Source: Actinokineospora pegani
Lineage (GTDB): Bacteria; Actinomycetota; Actinomycetes; Mycobacteriales; Pseudonocardiaceae
Assembly: GCF_009745975.1 (NCBI RefSeq)
Contig: NZ_WHOL01000061.1
Coordinates: 103,950-167,949 of the forward strand
DNA: 64,000 nucleotides
Reading direction: 5' to 3'
A model generated the notes under the pieces. The model was not told the DNA's origin. It saw only the letters and a list, made by a program, of their open reading frames with translations, and ran no database searches. The position numbers and the translations under genes were made by a program. Of this stretch, positions 43,929 through 52,529 are shown one piece after another (within the stretch, counting starts at the first letter, position 1; the number at the start of each line of letters is the position of its first letter).

Positions 43929-44561
43929 ATGGAGATGGCGAGCACCTGGCGCGCGAAGCACGAGATGCTCACCGCCAAGGCGCCGCGGCGCAACCCGTGG
44001 CGGGCGACCGCCGGGTTGTCGATCGCCGCGCTGATCGTGCTCAGCTTCTCCGCGTTCATGCTCACCAGCGGCGTCTCCACCGGGCTGGACGGCGGGTGGG
44101 ACGACCGGGTGTGCCGGTCGAGCGGCCGCGGCTGCGGGCCCGCGTGGCTGTCGGCCACCGTCGGCGTGTTCATCCTGGCGGGCGGGCTCGGCCTGCTGGT
44201 CGCCGCCGCGCGTGAGCGGGGCAAGCGCGAGTGGTCGTTCGCGCTGGAGCCGCACGAGCTGCGGGTGGTCCTCCGGGACTCGCCCGCGCTGGGCCCGCAC
44301 TGGGTGTCGGTGCGGTGGTCCGATGTCGAGGACGTCCTGGTGGTCAGCGGACGGCTCAACCTCGAGCTCAAGCCGGGTGCCGTCGCGACCACCCTCGACG
44401 GCGCGGAGACGACCGCGCTGCGCGACCTGTTCTGCGGCGACGCCCACCGCGACGCCGCCGTGCTGCGCCACTTCCTGCACGGGGACAAGCAGCGGATCGG
44501 CACGACGTGGTCGCAGGACGAGGCCACCCGGGTCTCGCGGGAGGCGGCGGACACGCCGTAG
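43929..44561 (+). CDS. Hypothetical two-helix membrane protein (PH-like)
   Basis: A 210-aa membrane protein. Helices at about 30-47 (GLSIAALIVLSFSAFMLTSG) and 75-93 (SATVGVFILAGGLGLLVAAA) flank an outer loop with two Cys (RVCRSSGRGCG). The cytosolic C-terminal part reads EWSFALEPHELRVVLRDSPA, HWVSVRWSDVEDVLVVSGRL, a strand pattern like the bacterial PH-domain proteins. Function unknown. It begins 20 bases after the fadA2 hairpin and lies before the palindrome at 44571. Confidence 0.65.
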   Translation: MEMASTWRAKHEMLTAKAPRRNPWRATAGLSIAALIVLSFSAFMLTSGVSTGLDGGWDDRVCRSSGRGCGPAWLSATVGVFILAGGLGLLVAAARERGKREWSFALEPHELRVVLRDSPALGPHWVSVRWSDVEDVLVVSGRLNLELKPGAVATTLDGAETTALRDLFCGDAHRDAAVLRHFLHGDKQRIGTTWSQDEATRVSREAADTP

Positions 44562-44570
44562 TGCTTTCTC

Positions 44571-44584
44571 GGCCAATATTGGCC
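44571..44584 (+). promoter_or_regulatory. GGCCAATATTGGCC palindrome upstream of the AAA ATPase
   Basis: A perfect 14-bp palindrome 28 bp before the ATPase start, nested in weaker outer repeats (AGTGC/GCACT and CTTTCT/AGAAAG). It may be an operator. A GATACG -10-like box at 44601-44606 would put transcription start close to the ATG. Confidence 0.45.
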
Positions 44585-44611
44585 AGGCACTAGAAAGCCC
44601 GATACGGTCCG

Positions 44612-45808
44612 ATGATGGACCCGGTGCGCAATCCGTTCGCCCCCGGCGCGGGTCAGCGCCCCCCGGAGCTGGCAGGCCGCGAGAAGGAGTTGACCGCCTT
44701 CGAGGTCGTCTTGGAGCGCGTCGCCCGAGGGCGTCCCGAGCGCAGCCTAGTGCTGACCGGCCTGCGCGGCGTGGGCAAGACGGTGCTGCTCGGCGAGCTG
44801 CGGTCGATGGCCGTGCGCCGGGGGTGGGGCGCGGGCAAGGTCGAGGCCCGCCCGGACGCCGACCTGCGCAGGCCGCTGTCCACCGCGCTGCACCGGGCCG
44901 TGCGCGACCTGGCCGTGCGGCACCGCTCGCCGGACCGGGTCGAGGCGGTGCTCGGCGTGCTCAAGGCGTTCGCGCTCAAGTCGAACCCGGACGGCGCCAA
45001 GCTGCGCGAGCGCTGGCAGCCGGGCATCGACGTGCCCGCCACGGCGGGCCGGGCTGACTCCGGCGACATCGAGATCGACCTGGTCGAACTGTTCACCGAG
45101 GTGGCCGAGCTGGCCCAGGACGTCGGCACCGGGGTCGCCGTGCTGATCGACGAGATGCAGGACATCGGCCCGAACGACATCTCCGCGCTGTGCGCGGCCT
45201 GCCACGAGCTGGCCCAGTCCGGCGCCCCGCTGGTCGTCGTCGGCGCCGGGCTGCCGCACCTGCCCGCGGTCCTGTCGGCCAGCAAGTCCTACTCGGAACG
45301 GTTGTTCCGCTACGCGCGGATCGACCGCCTCGACCGCGCGGACGCCGACCGCGCCGTCCTCGCGCCGGTCGACCGGGAGGAAGCGGGCATCACCCCCGAG
45401 GCCCTCGACGCACTCTTCGAGCACTCCGGCGGCTACCCGTACTTCATCCAGGCCTTCGGCAAGGCCGCCTGGGACGCCGCGCCCGCCGACCCGATCACCG
45501 CCGAGGACGTCCTGGTCGCCGCCCCGGAGGCCGAGGGCGAACTGGCGGTCGGCTTCTTCGGCTCCCGCTACGAGCGCGCCACCCCCGCCGAACGCGAGTA
45601 CCTGCGCGCCATGGCCGAGCTGACCCACGGCAAGGACGAGGGCGTCGGCACCTCCGACGTGGCCGAGTTCCTGGGCCGCAAGCCCTCGTCGCTCTCCCCC
45701 GCCAGGGACAGCCTGATCAAGAAGGGCCTCGTCTACTCCGCCGAGCGCGGCCGCATCGCCTTCACCGTGCCCCACTTCGGCAGGTACCTGCTCCAGATGG
45801 ACGAGTAG
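44612..45808 (+). CDS. AAA ATPase with C-terminal winged helix (Orc1/Cdc6-like)
   Basis: A 398-aa ATPase. The N-terminus NPFAPGAGQRPPELAGREKE matches the Box II-like GRE motif of AAA_16/Orc1-like ATPases. Walker A is LVLTGLRGVGKTVLLGELR, Walker B VAVLIDEMQDIGPNDI, sensor-like LVVVGAGLPHLPAVLSASKS, and arginine-containing helices follow (YSERLFRYARIDRLDRAD). The C-terminal winged-helix part is VAEFLGRKPSSLSPARDSLI, KKGLVYSAERGRIAF. Such orphan ATPases are frequent in actinobacteria; their role (DNA-related, signalling or defence) is unresolved. An ATG at 44612 or 44615; no Shine-Dalgarno, so possibly leaderless. Confidence 0.78.
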   Translation: MMDPVRNPFAPGAGQRPPELAGREKELTAFEVVLERVARGRPERSLVLTGLRGVGKTVLLGELRSMAVRRGWGAGKVEARPDADLRRPLSTALHRAVRDLAVRHRSPDRVEAVLGVLKAFALKSNPDGAKLRERWQPGIDVPATAGRADSGDIEIDLVELFTEVAELAQDVGTGVAVLIDEMQDIGPNDISALCAACHELAQSGAPLVVVGAGLPHLPAVLSASKSYSERLFRYARIDRLDRADADRAVLAPVDREEAGITPEALDALFEHSGGYPYFIQAFGKAAWDAAPADPITAEDVLVAAPEAEGELAVGFFGSRYERATPAEREYLRAMAELTHGKDEGVGTSDVAEFLGRKPSSLSPARDSLIKKGLVYSAERGRIAFTVPHFGRYLLQMDE

Positions 45809-46022
45809 CGCCGCCTTCGGCTGTCCAGCCGTGGCTCTAGATCACGGAATGGAAACAGAGCGTTAGCGTCTCAACAGGACGAACATCCGCATATGTCGAA
45901 TTTGACCGGCGATTCGTCGGCGTGTGCGACAGTTCACCGGATATCCACTGGCATCCCGGTAGCGCAACGCGCATACTTGAGACACAGACGACGCGAGTCA
46001 CTACCAAGGAGATGTGAGACCG

Positions 46023-46169
46023 ATGAACATCACTGCCAAGCTCCGTGCCCGCCGCATCGAGGCGCGCAACCGGAAGGCGGTGACGCGCGCGATCGAGCAG
46101 GCCGCCACGCCGTCGATGCGCCACGAGCTCATCACCCTGGCTCAGACCCACCAGTCGAACTGGCGCTGA
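46023..46169 (+). CDS. Small basic protein, 48 aa
   Basis: A 48-codon frame begins MNITAKLRARRIEARNRKAV and continues TRAIEQAATPSMRHELITLA, ending QTHQSNWR. AAGGAG is placed 11 bases before the ATG. The sequence is an amphipathic, Arg/Lys-rich helix with a helical second part. Small proteins of this kind recur in actinobacterial genomes and may bind nucleic acid; I do not recognise a named family. It is isolated, with no operon partner. Confidence 0.65.
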   Translation: MNITAKLRARRIEARNRKAVTRAIEQAATPSMRHELITLAQTHQSNWR

Positions 46170-46420
46170 ACCCCACCACGTCTCCGGGCACCCGTGGTGA
46201 CCCGGAGCACAATCCGGTAACCGTGTAACGCCCTCCACGGCAAACACGATGAACCGGTTGACCCCGTAGCGCTGGCGGACCCCCGACCTGGCAGCGCTGC
46301 GGGGTTTCCACATTCCTGCTCGCCGCTCGTGCGGCTTCGCCAGGACCCCTCCGCCGACCTACCGGGGCACAGCCCCGAACCCAGCAGGGGTTTCCACATC
46401 CCGGTCACCGCACCTGGCGC
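46170..46420. repeat. Intergenic stretch with a 13-bp direct repeat
   Basis: GGGGTTTCCACAT occurs at 46301-46313 and again at 46387-46399, followed by a matching C a base or two later. The spacing is 86 bp. No coding potential is convincing between them. The repeats lie just before the MFS remnant and may mark a past rearrangement. Confidence 0.4.
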
Positions 46421-46780
46421 GTGAAGGGCGACTGCCGTGTCACTCTGGCGGGACCGGGACTTCACGCTGGTGTGCCCGCGGCGGCGGCGCTGGGCGCGTT
46501 GCGCATCGAGCACCTGGTGGCGGTGGGGTTCCTGCTCGGGACGTTCACTGTGCTGTTCGAGGTGTCCTGGCAGAGCTACGTCCCAGAGCTGCTGCCGCCG
46601 GATCTGCTGACCGACGGCAACAGCCGCATCGCGACCACCAACGCCGTGGCCGCGGTCCCTGGGCCGAGCCTGGCCGTGCTGCTGGCCCCCGCCCTGGGCG
46701 CGTGGCTCGCGGTCGGCTGGGTGTTCTTCTCGCCGTTGCGCGGACTGCGCGACCTCCCGGCGCCCGCTGGTCGCGCCTGA
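46421..46780 (+). pseudogene. MFS transporter remnant
   Basis: About 100 residues match the middle of EntS-like major facilitators: PAAAALGALRIEHLVAVGFL, LGTFTVLFEVSWQSYVPELL and PDLLTDGNSRIATTNAVAAV, then GPSLAVLLAPALGAWL. This is the helix 3-5 region with the S-x-x-P and L-x-x-x-NS-x-x motifs; the N-terminal two helices and the entire second half are missing. The sequence before the match has no family resemblance. Clearly a gene fragment left by deletion. Confidence 0.75.
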
Positions 46781-46827
46781 ACGCCATCTTCGTGTTCTTG
46801 GGATGTCCGCAGCCGCTATCCACCGGG

Positions 46828-46970
46828 TTATCCCCAGGGGCGGATCTGTGCACAAGTCGGCCCATCTCGGGCTTGTGCTGGGGATTTCCTGTCCCGCAAG
46901 CCCCAGAAGCACCACATGTCCCAGGTTTATCCACAGGCTGTGGACAAGGTTGTGCACAGGCTGTGGAGAA
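46828..46970. promoter_or_regulatory. Cluster of DnaA-box-like 9-mers
   Basis: The boxes are TTATCCCCA (46828-46836), TGTGCACAA (46847-46855, minus sense TTGTGCACA), TTATCCACA (46927-46935), TGTGGACAA (46939-46947, minus sense TTGTCCACA), TTGTGCACA (46950-46958) and TGTGGAGAA (46962-46970, minus sense TTCTCCACA). The known consensus is TTATCCACA, or TTGTCCACA in high-GC actinomycetes; two boxes match exactly. Four lie within 44 bp. No dnaA or dnaN is nearby, so it is not the usual oriC; DnaA titration or regulation is possible. The rest of 46781-47080 holds no gene. Confidence 0.55.
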
Positions 46971-47080
46971 GTTGGGGAATGACCGCCGAGTGACCTTGAA
47001 TCGGCGTTGACCGGTGACGGCGGACGGCGGACGTCCTAGTGTTTCCCGGCATCACTTCGTCACACGAACGAGGTCAGCCG

Positions 47081-47356
47081 ATGGCACCGCCGAAGAAGTC
47101 GGCCTCCGGCATCCGCTGGAGCCCGTGGAACCTGCTGCTGCTGGTTCCACTTCTCTTGTTGATAACCCCTTACTACAACCGCAGCGGACCCGAGTTCATC
47201 GGGATGCCGTTCTTCTACTGGTTCCAGCTCGCGGGTGTCGCCGTCGGCGTCATCTGCACTTCGGTCGTGTTCGCCATGACCAAGGACAAACCCACCACCC
47301 CCGCGCCCGGGCCCGCCGGTGACGTGGACGACCTGGACGAGGGGGCGGCCCGATGA
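47081..47356 (+). CDS. DUF3311 small membrane protein, symporter partner
   Basis: A 91-aa protein with two membrane helices (WNLLLLVPLLLLITPYYNRS and FYWFQLAGVAVGVICTSVVF) and the short PYYNR..P-x-F/I-G-x-P-x-F-Y-W pattern typical of DUF3311. The C-terminus is Pro/Asp-rich and cytosolic. These proteins are encoded immediately before sodium:solute symporters, as here, and probably form a subunit like YhdT with PanF. The stop overlaps the symporter start (ATGA). Confidence 0.88.
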   Translation: MAPPKKSASGIRWSPWNLLLLVPLLLLITPYYNRSGPEFIGMPFFYWFQLAGVAVGVICTSVVFAMTKDKPTTPAPGPAGDVDDLDEGAAR

Positions 47357-48990
47357 GGTGGACCGAGCTCATCATCTTCTCGGCGCTGTTCCTGGGCGTG
47401 TCCGTGCTCGGGTTCGTCGCCGCCAAGTGGAAGGCCGGGGCGACCCTGGACCACTTGGATGAATGGGGCCTGGGCGGGCGCAAGTTCGGCTCGTGGATCA
47501 CCTGGTTCCTCATCGGCGGCGACATCTACACCGCCTACACCTTCGTCGCCGTCCCGGCGCTGATGTTCAGCTCGGGCGCGATCGGGTTATACGCGCTGCC
47601 CTACACGGTGGTGCTGTACCCGATCATCTTCATGCCGCTGCTGCGCATGTGGTCGGTGTCGCGGGCGCACGGCTACGTCACCCCGGCCGACTTCGTGCGC
47701 GGCCGCTACGGCTCGCGCTTCCTGGCGCTGATCATCGCGATCACCGGCCTGGTCGCCACCATGCCCTACATCGCGCTGCAACTGGTCGGCCTCGAGGCCG
47801 TCCTGCGCACGATGGGCATCAACGGCGCGGGCATCGTCGGGCACCTGCCGCTGTTCATCGCGTTCGTCGTGCTGGCCGTCTACACCTACCAGTCCGGCCT
47901 GCGCGCGCCCGCGCTGATCGCGTTCGTCAAGGACATCCTGGTCTACATCGTGATCATCGTCGCGGTCGTCTACCTGCCGATCAAGCTCGGCGGCTGGGGC
48001 GAGATCTTCGGCGCGGCCAAGGAGAAGTTCGACGCGACCGAGTCCGAGGCCGACGGCCTGCTGCTCACCGCCAACAACCAGCTCCAGTACGCGACCCTGG
48101 CGCTGGGCTCGGCGCTGGCGCTGTTCCTCTACCCGCACTCGATCACCGGCGTGCTCGCCTCCAAGGGCCGCAACGTGATCAAGCGGAACATGTCGGCGCT
48201 GCCCGCGTACTCGCTGCTGCTGGGTCTGCTCGCGCTGCTCGGCTTCGTGGCCATCGCCTCCGACGGGGTCGAGCCGATCATCAACCAGGCCACCGGCCGC
48301 CCCGACACCAACACCATCATCCCGGTGCTGTTCCAGAACGAGTTCTCGTCCTGGTTCGCGGGCATCGCCTTCGCCGCCATCGGCATCGGGGCCCTGGTGC
48401 CCGCCGCGATCATGTCGATCGCCGCGGCCAACCTGTGGACCCGCAACATCTACAAGGAGTTCCTGAAGAAGGACGCCACCCCGGCGCAGGAGGCCAAGCA
48501 GGCCAAGCTCGCCTCGCTGGTGGTCAAGCTCGGCGCGGTGCTGGTGATCGTGTTCATCGACCCGCAGTTCTCCATCGACCTGCAGCTCATCGGCGGCGTG
48601 GTCATCCTGCAGACGCTGCCCGCGGTGGCGATCGCGCTCTACACCCGCTGGCTGCACATCTGGGGCATGATCGCGGGCTGGGTCGTGGGCATGGGCTGGG
48701 GCATGTTCCTGCTCTACAACATCCCCAACCCGGCCGCGGGCAAGGCGCACTTCGGCGGCTCGGCGCTGCCGCTGGGCGAGCTGAGCCTTTTCGGCTGGCA
48801 CCCCTTCGGCGGGTCGACCGTGCAGATCTACGTCGGCATCGTCGCGCTGGCGTCGAACCTGCTGGTGGCCGTGGTGGTCACCGCGATCGCCAGGAAGATC
48901 AAGGCGGCTAACGGCGTCGACCAGACCTCCCCGGAGGACTACCACGTCGACGACGGCGACAAGTCGCTCAAGCCGGTCGGCACCCACTGA
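47353..48990 (+). CDS. Sodium:solute symporter (MctP-like)
   Basis: A 545-aa SSS-family transporter with about 13 membrane helices. It shows LGGRKFGSWITWFLIGGDIY TAYTF in the first broken helix, LRMWSVSRAHGYVTPADFVR, GRYGSRFLALIIAITGLVAT and ALFLYPHSITGVLASKGRNV. The pairing with DUF3311 and overall sequence suggest a monocarboxylate permease like MctP (pyruvate, lactate, acetate), but the substrate is inferred. A 17-bp terminator follows. Confidence 0.88.
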   Translation: MRWTELIIFSALFLGVSVLGFVAAKWKAGATLDHLDEWGLGGRKFGSWITWFLIGGDIYTAYTFVAVPALMFSSGAIGLYALPYTVVLYPIIFMPLLRMWSVSRAHGYVTPADFVRGRYGSRFLALIIAITGLVATMPYIALQLVGLEAVLRTMGINGAGIVGHLPLFIAFVVLAVYTYQSGLRAPALIAFVKDILVYIVIIVAVVYLPIKLGGWGEIFGAAKEKFDATESEADGLLLTANNQLQYATLALGSALALFLYPHSITGVLASKGRNVIKRNMSALPAYSLLLGLLALLGFVAIASDGVEPIINQATGRPDTNTIIPVLFQNEFSSWFAGIAFAAIGIGALVPAAIMSIAAANLWTRNIYKEFLKKDATPAQEAKQAKLASLVVKLGAVLVIVFIDPQFSIDLQLIGGVVILQTLPAVAIALYTRWLHIWGMIAGWVVGMGWGMFLLYNIPNPAAGKAHFGGSALPLGELSLFGWHPFGGSTVQIYVGIVALASNLLVAVVVTAIARKIKAANGVDQTSPEDYHVDDGDKSLKPVGTH

Positions 48991-49006
48991 TCGCGCGCTG
49001 AACGGC

Positions 49007-49042
49007 AGGAGGGCCCCGCACCGACCGGTGCGGGGCCCTCCT
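49007..49042 (+). terminator. Terminator after the symporter
   Basis: AGGAGGGCCCCGCACCG pairs with CGGTGCGGGGCCCTCCT, a 17-bp stem with a very short loop, followed by TCGTCG. Placed between two converging genes, it probably works in both directions. Confidence 0.8.
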
Positions 49043-49054
49043 TCGTCGATCGGC

Positions 49055-49393
49055 TCAGGTGCGGCGGTTGCTGCTGATCACCGCGGCGAGGGCGCCCACG
49101 CCGACGAGCGCGGGCAGCGGCCCGGCGAACACGGCGATGAGGACCAGGCTCACCAGCAGGCCTCCCAGCATGAGCAGCGCCGAACGCAACCGGGGCGCCC
49201 AGCCGCCGAGCAGGTGCTCGGCCAGGACCAGCACGCGCTCACGCGGTGTGCGGTGCTGGACAGCCGGACCCGGCGGCGGTCCGCCGGGCGCTGGTCCACC
49301 GGGCGCCTGGACCTGCTGCTCCTCCCGGCTGAAGGTCAGGTGCAGGGTCCGGCGGTCGTCCACGCGGGTGGACTCCGTTCCTGTCACGGCCAA
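49055..49393 (-). CDS. Small hypothetical membrane protein
   Basis: A 112-aa protein. The N-terminal part is polar and Pro/Gly-rich, and the C-terminus has a hydrophobic hairpin (LRSALLMLGGLLVSLVLIAV; LPALVGVGALAAVISSNRRT). I do not recognise the family. A TTG at 49393 is chosen because AAGGAG lies nine bases before it; a GTG at 49438 gives 127 aa. It resembles the stress-related small membrane proteins of actinobacteria only in general layout. Confidence 0.55.
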   Translation of the reverse strand: MAVTGTESTRVDDRRTLHLTFSREEQQVQAPGGPAPGGPPPGPAVQHRTPRERVLVLAEHLLGGWAPRLRSALLMLGGLLVSLVLIAVFAGPLPALVGVGALAAVISSNRRT

Positions 49394-49733
49394 AGCGTCG
49401 AACTCCTTCGTGGTACTGCGGTTACTCCTAGTCTGCACCCCCCGCCGCGCGGGGAGTGCAACTACTCCCTAGTAGACGATGAACGGAGCGTGTTCAGCGA
49501 CGAACGGCATCTTGTGAGTTGTGTCACCGATTGGGTGAACCGACGACCTACTGCGATGACAAATAATGCTGGTAGTCCCCCCTTGCCGAGCTGTAGCGGC
49601 ATCTGGGTGACGTCACGATTAGTCAGTTGATCGGACAACCACACCACCGCTTTGATCGCTGCGCGGTGTCCGGTTCATCCGGTTGATGTAACCCTCTGCG
49701 TATAAGACCCCAAACGGGTGGTCTCTGGCTGTG
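49394..49733. promoter_or_regulatory. 340-bp divergent region with one YTACY-N4-AGTAR site
   Basis: No gene is seen. CTACT-CCCT-AGTAG at 49462-49475 is a full match to the lipid-regulon motif, but the flanking genes are a small membrane protein and a ROK kinase, so its relevance is uncertain. A TATAAG -10-like box stands at 49701-49706 before the ROK gene. Confidence 0.45.
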
Positions 49734-50642
49734 ATGGATACTGCGCCGGTGTTCTTGGGCGTGGACGTGGGTGGCACGAAGATCGCCGCGGGCTTGGTCG
49801 ACCGGACTGGGGCGATCACCTGGCGCACGCGGTTGCCGACGCCGCAGGGCGGGACGGGGGAAGAGGTCTTCTCCGCCGTCGCCGCGGTGGTGCGGGCCGC
49901 GGTGGGCGAGCACCGGGTCGAGGCTGTCGGCATCGGGTCGGCTGGGCCGGTCGACCTGCCCAACGGGGCGGTGTCGCCGGTCAACATCCACGGGTGGCGC
50001 GGGTTCCCGTTGCGCGCGCGGGTCCAGGCGCTGGTCGACGTCCCCGTCGAGCTGGCCGGTGACGGGCCGTGCATGGCGCTCGGCGAGCACTGGACCGGCG
50101 CCGGGCGGGGAGTGGGCTCGATGGTCGGGCTGGTGGTGTCGACCGGGGTCGGCGGTGGGTTCGTCTTCGACGGCAAGCCGTTCGGGGGGCGCACCGGCAA
50201 CGCCGGGCACATCGGGCACGTGGTGGCCGACCCCGACGGCGACCCGTGCCCGTGCGGCGGGCGGGGCTGCGTCGAGGCGGTGGCCAGCGGGCCGAGCCTG
50301 GTGAAGTGGGCGCGCCGCCAGGGCTGGCAAGCGCCTGCGCACGCCGACGCCGCGCACCTGGCCGCGGCGGCGCGGGCGGGCGACCCGGTGGCCACGACGG
50401 CGTTCGACCGGGGCGGGCGGGCCGTCGGGTTGTCGATCGTGGCCGCGGCCGCGCTGTGCGACGTGGAGCTGGCCGTGGTCGGCGGCGGCGTGGCGCAGGC
50501 GGGCGCGCTGTTGTTCGACCCGATCCGGGCGGCCGTGGCCGAGCACGGGGTGCTGGGGTTCGTCCGCGACATCGAGGTCGTGCCCGCGCTGCTCGGCGGG
50601 GACGCGGGGATCATCGGCGCCGCCGCCCTGGTCGCGCGCTGA
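49734..50642 (+). CDS. ROK-family sugar kinase (glucokinase-like)
   Basis: A 302-aa ROK protein. The phosphate-1 motif is FLGVDVGGTKIAAGLVDRTG; the sugar-binding block VNIHGWRGFPLR includes the HG motif. The catalytic Asp lies in ELAGDGPCMALGEHWTGAGR, and the ROK signature is STGVGGGFVFDGKPFGGRTG NAGHIGH. The zinc motif CPCGGRGCVEAVASGPSL is complete. No N-terminal DNA-binding domain is present, so it is an enzyme, not a repressor. ATG at 49734 (GTG at 49731 also possible). Substrate is probably glucose or another hexose. Confidence 0.9.
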   Translation: MDTAPVFLGVDVGGTKIAAGLVDRTGAITWRTRLPTPQGGTGEEVFSAVAAVVRAAVGEHRVEAVGIGSAGPVDLPNGAVSPVNIHGWRGFPLRARVQALVDVPVELAGDGPCMALGEHWTGAGRGVGSMVGLVVSTGVGGGFVFDGKPFGGRTGNAGHIGHVVADPDGDPCPCGGRGCVEAVASGPSLVKWARRQGWQAPAHADAAHLAAAARAGDPVATTAFDRGGRAVGLSIVAAAALCDVELAVVGGGVAQAGALLFDPIRAAVAEHGVLGFVRDIEVVPALLGGDAGIIGAAALVAR

Positions 50643-50657
50643 CCCCTGGGAAAGCCC

Positions 50658-50691
50658 GAGGGCCGCCCCACGCGATCGTGGGACGGCCCTC
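50658..50691. terminator. Bidirectional terminator between ROK kinase and pckG
   Basis: GAGGGCCG-C-CCCACG, loop CGAT, CGTGGG-A-CGGCCCTC: a 14-bp stem with one mismatch, midway between convergent genes. Confidence 0.78.
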
Positions 50692-50705
50692 CAGGTCTCG
50701 TCTGC

Positions 50706-52529
50706 TCAGCCCAGGCGCTGCCGGAGCGAGTCGAGCTCGTCGCGCAGCGGGGTCGGCAGCTTCTCGCCGATCTTGTCGAACCACTCCTCGATCAGCGGCA
50801 GCTCGGCGCGCCACTCCTCGGCGTCGAACTTCAGCGACGCCTCGATGTCGGCGCGGTCGTCGTCGAGGCCCGACAGGTCGAGCTCGTCGGCGGTGGGGAC
50901 CCAGCCGATGGGGGTCTCCTGCGCGGCGGCCTTGCCCTCGATGCGCTCGATGGCCCACTTGAGGACGCGGCTGTTCTCGCCGAACCCGGGCCACAGGAAG
51001 CGCTTGTCCTCGCCCCGGCGGAACCAGTTGACGTAGAAGATCTTCGGCAGCTTGGCCGCGTCGGCGCGCTTGCCGGTCTCGATCCAGTGGTTGAAGTAGT
51101 CACCGGCGTTGTAGCCGATGAACGGCAGCATCGCCATCGGGTCGCGGCGCACGACGCCGACCTGGCCCACGGCCGCGGCGGTGGTCTCCGAGGACAGCGT
51201 GGCGCCCATGAAGGTGCCGTGCTGCCAGTCGCGCGACTCGGTCACCAGCGGGATCGTGGTGGCGCGGCGGCCGCCGAAGAAGATGGCCGAGATCGGCACG
51301 CCCTTCGGGTCGTCCCACTCGGGGGCCTTGGTGTCGCACTGGTCGATCGGGGTGCAGTAGCGCGAGTTCGGGTGCGCCGCCTTCTCCTCGGACTCCGGCG
51401 TCCAGTCGTTCTTCTTCCACGAGGTCAGGTGGGCGGGGGGCTCGCTCATGCCCTCCCACCAGACGTCACCGTCGTCGGTCAGGGCGACGTTGGTGAACAG
51501 CGAGTTGCCCTTGGCGATGGTGCGCATCGCGTTCGGGTTGGTGTGGTAGTCGGTGCCCGGGGCGACGCCGAAGAAGCCGTTCTCCGGGTTCACCGCGTAG
51601 AGGCGGCCGTCCTCGCCGAAGCGCATCCAGGCGATGTCGTCGCCGATGGTCTCGACCTTCCAGCCCGGGATGGTCGGCTCCAGCATGGCGAGGTTGGTCT
51701 TGCCGCAGGCGCTGGGGAACGCGGCGGCGACGTAGTAGACCTTGTCCTCGGGGGAGGTCAGCTTGAGGATCAGCATGTGCTCGGCCAGCCAGCCCTCGTC
51801 GCGACCGATGACCGAGGCGATGCGCAGCGAGTAGCACTTCTTGCCCAGCAGGGCGTTGCCGCCGTAGCCGGAGCCGAAGCTCCAGATCAGCCGCTCCTCG
51901 GGGAAGTGCACGATGTACTTGGTGTCGCTGCACGGCCACGCCACGTCGGCCTGGCCGGGCTCGAGCGGCGCGCCGATCGAGTGCAGGGCGGGGACGAAGT
52001 CGGCCTCGGTGCCGTCCTCGTCGACGAAGCGCTCCAGGGCCTTGGTGCCCATCCGGGTCATGATCCGCATCGAGGCCACGACGTACTCGGAGTCGGTGAT
52101 CTCGACGCCCAGCATCGGCTTGTCGGCGTCCAGCGGACCCATGCAGAACGGGATGACGTACATGGTCCGACCGCGCATGCAGCCGCGGTAGAGCTCGGTC
52201 ATGATGGCCTTCATCTCGGCCGGGTCCATCCAGTTGTTGGTGGCCCCGGCGTCGGCCTCGTCGACCGAGCAGATGAAGGTGCGCTCCTCGACGCGCGCGA
52301 CGTCGTTGGGGTCGGAGGCGGCGTAGAACGAGTTCGGCTTCTTCTCCAGGCGGACGAAGGTGCCCGCGTCCACGAGCTTGTCCGTGACCCGGGTCCACTC
52401 ATCCTCGGAACCGTCGACCCAGACCACCGCGTCGGGCGCGGTCAGCTCGGCCACTTCCCGAACCCAGGACAGCAGCCGTTTGTGCGTGGTCGGTGCCTGG
52501 TCAACACCCGGGATGCTCACTGCCGTCAT
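50706..52529 (-). CDS. pckG: Phosphoenolpyruvate carboxykinase (GTP)
   Basis: A 607-aa cytosolic enzyme that converts oxaloacetate and GTP to phosphoenolpyruvate, the first committed step of gluconeogenesis; it is needed for growth on fatty acids and organic acids (M. tuberculosis PckA is 606 aa). The kinase-1a P-loop is [20 protein letters not shown]. The PEPCK-specific domain appears as [20 protein letters not shown], the guanine-binding region as [20 protein letters not shown], and [20 protein letters not shown] is also present. All fit the GTP class, not the ATP class. A monocistronic gene; its role complements the beta-oxidation genes nearby. Confidence 0.97.
   Translation of the reverse strand: MTAVSIPGVDQAPTTHKRLLSWVREVAELTAPDAVVWVDGSEDEWTRVTDKLVDAGTFVRLEKKPNSFYAASDPNDVARVEERTFICSVDEADAGATNNWMDPAEMKAIMTELYRGCMRGRTMYVIPFCMGPLDADKPMLGVEITDSEYVVASMRIMTRMGTKALERFVDEDGTEADFVPALHSIGAPLEPGQADVAWPCSDTKYIVHFPEERLIWSFGSGYGGNALLGKKCYSLRIASVIGRDEGWLAEHMLILKLTSPEDKVYYVAAAFPSACGKTNLAMLEPTIPGWKVETIGDDIAWMRFGEDGRLYAVNPENGFFGVAPGTDYHTNPNAMRTIAKGNSLFTNVALTDDGDVWWEGMSEPPAHLTSWKKNDWTPESEEKAAHPNSRYCTPIDQCDTKAPEWDDPKGVPISAIFFGGRRATTIPLVTESRDWQHGTFMGATLSSETTAAAVGQVGVVRRDPMAMLPFIGYNAGDYFNHWIETGKRADAAKLPKIFYVNWFRRGEDKRFLWPGFGENSRVLKWAIERIEGKAAAQETPIGWVPTADELDLSGLDDDRADIEASLKFDAEEWRAELPLIEEWFDKIGEKLPTPLRDELDSLRQRLG

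Noticed and set aside
46828..46970. Chromosomal origin of replication
   Set aside because: DnaA-box-like repeats are present but neither dnaA nor dnaN is adjacent, and the number of boxes is well below a typical actinobacterial oriC.
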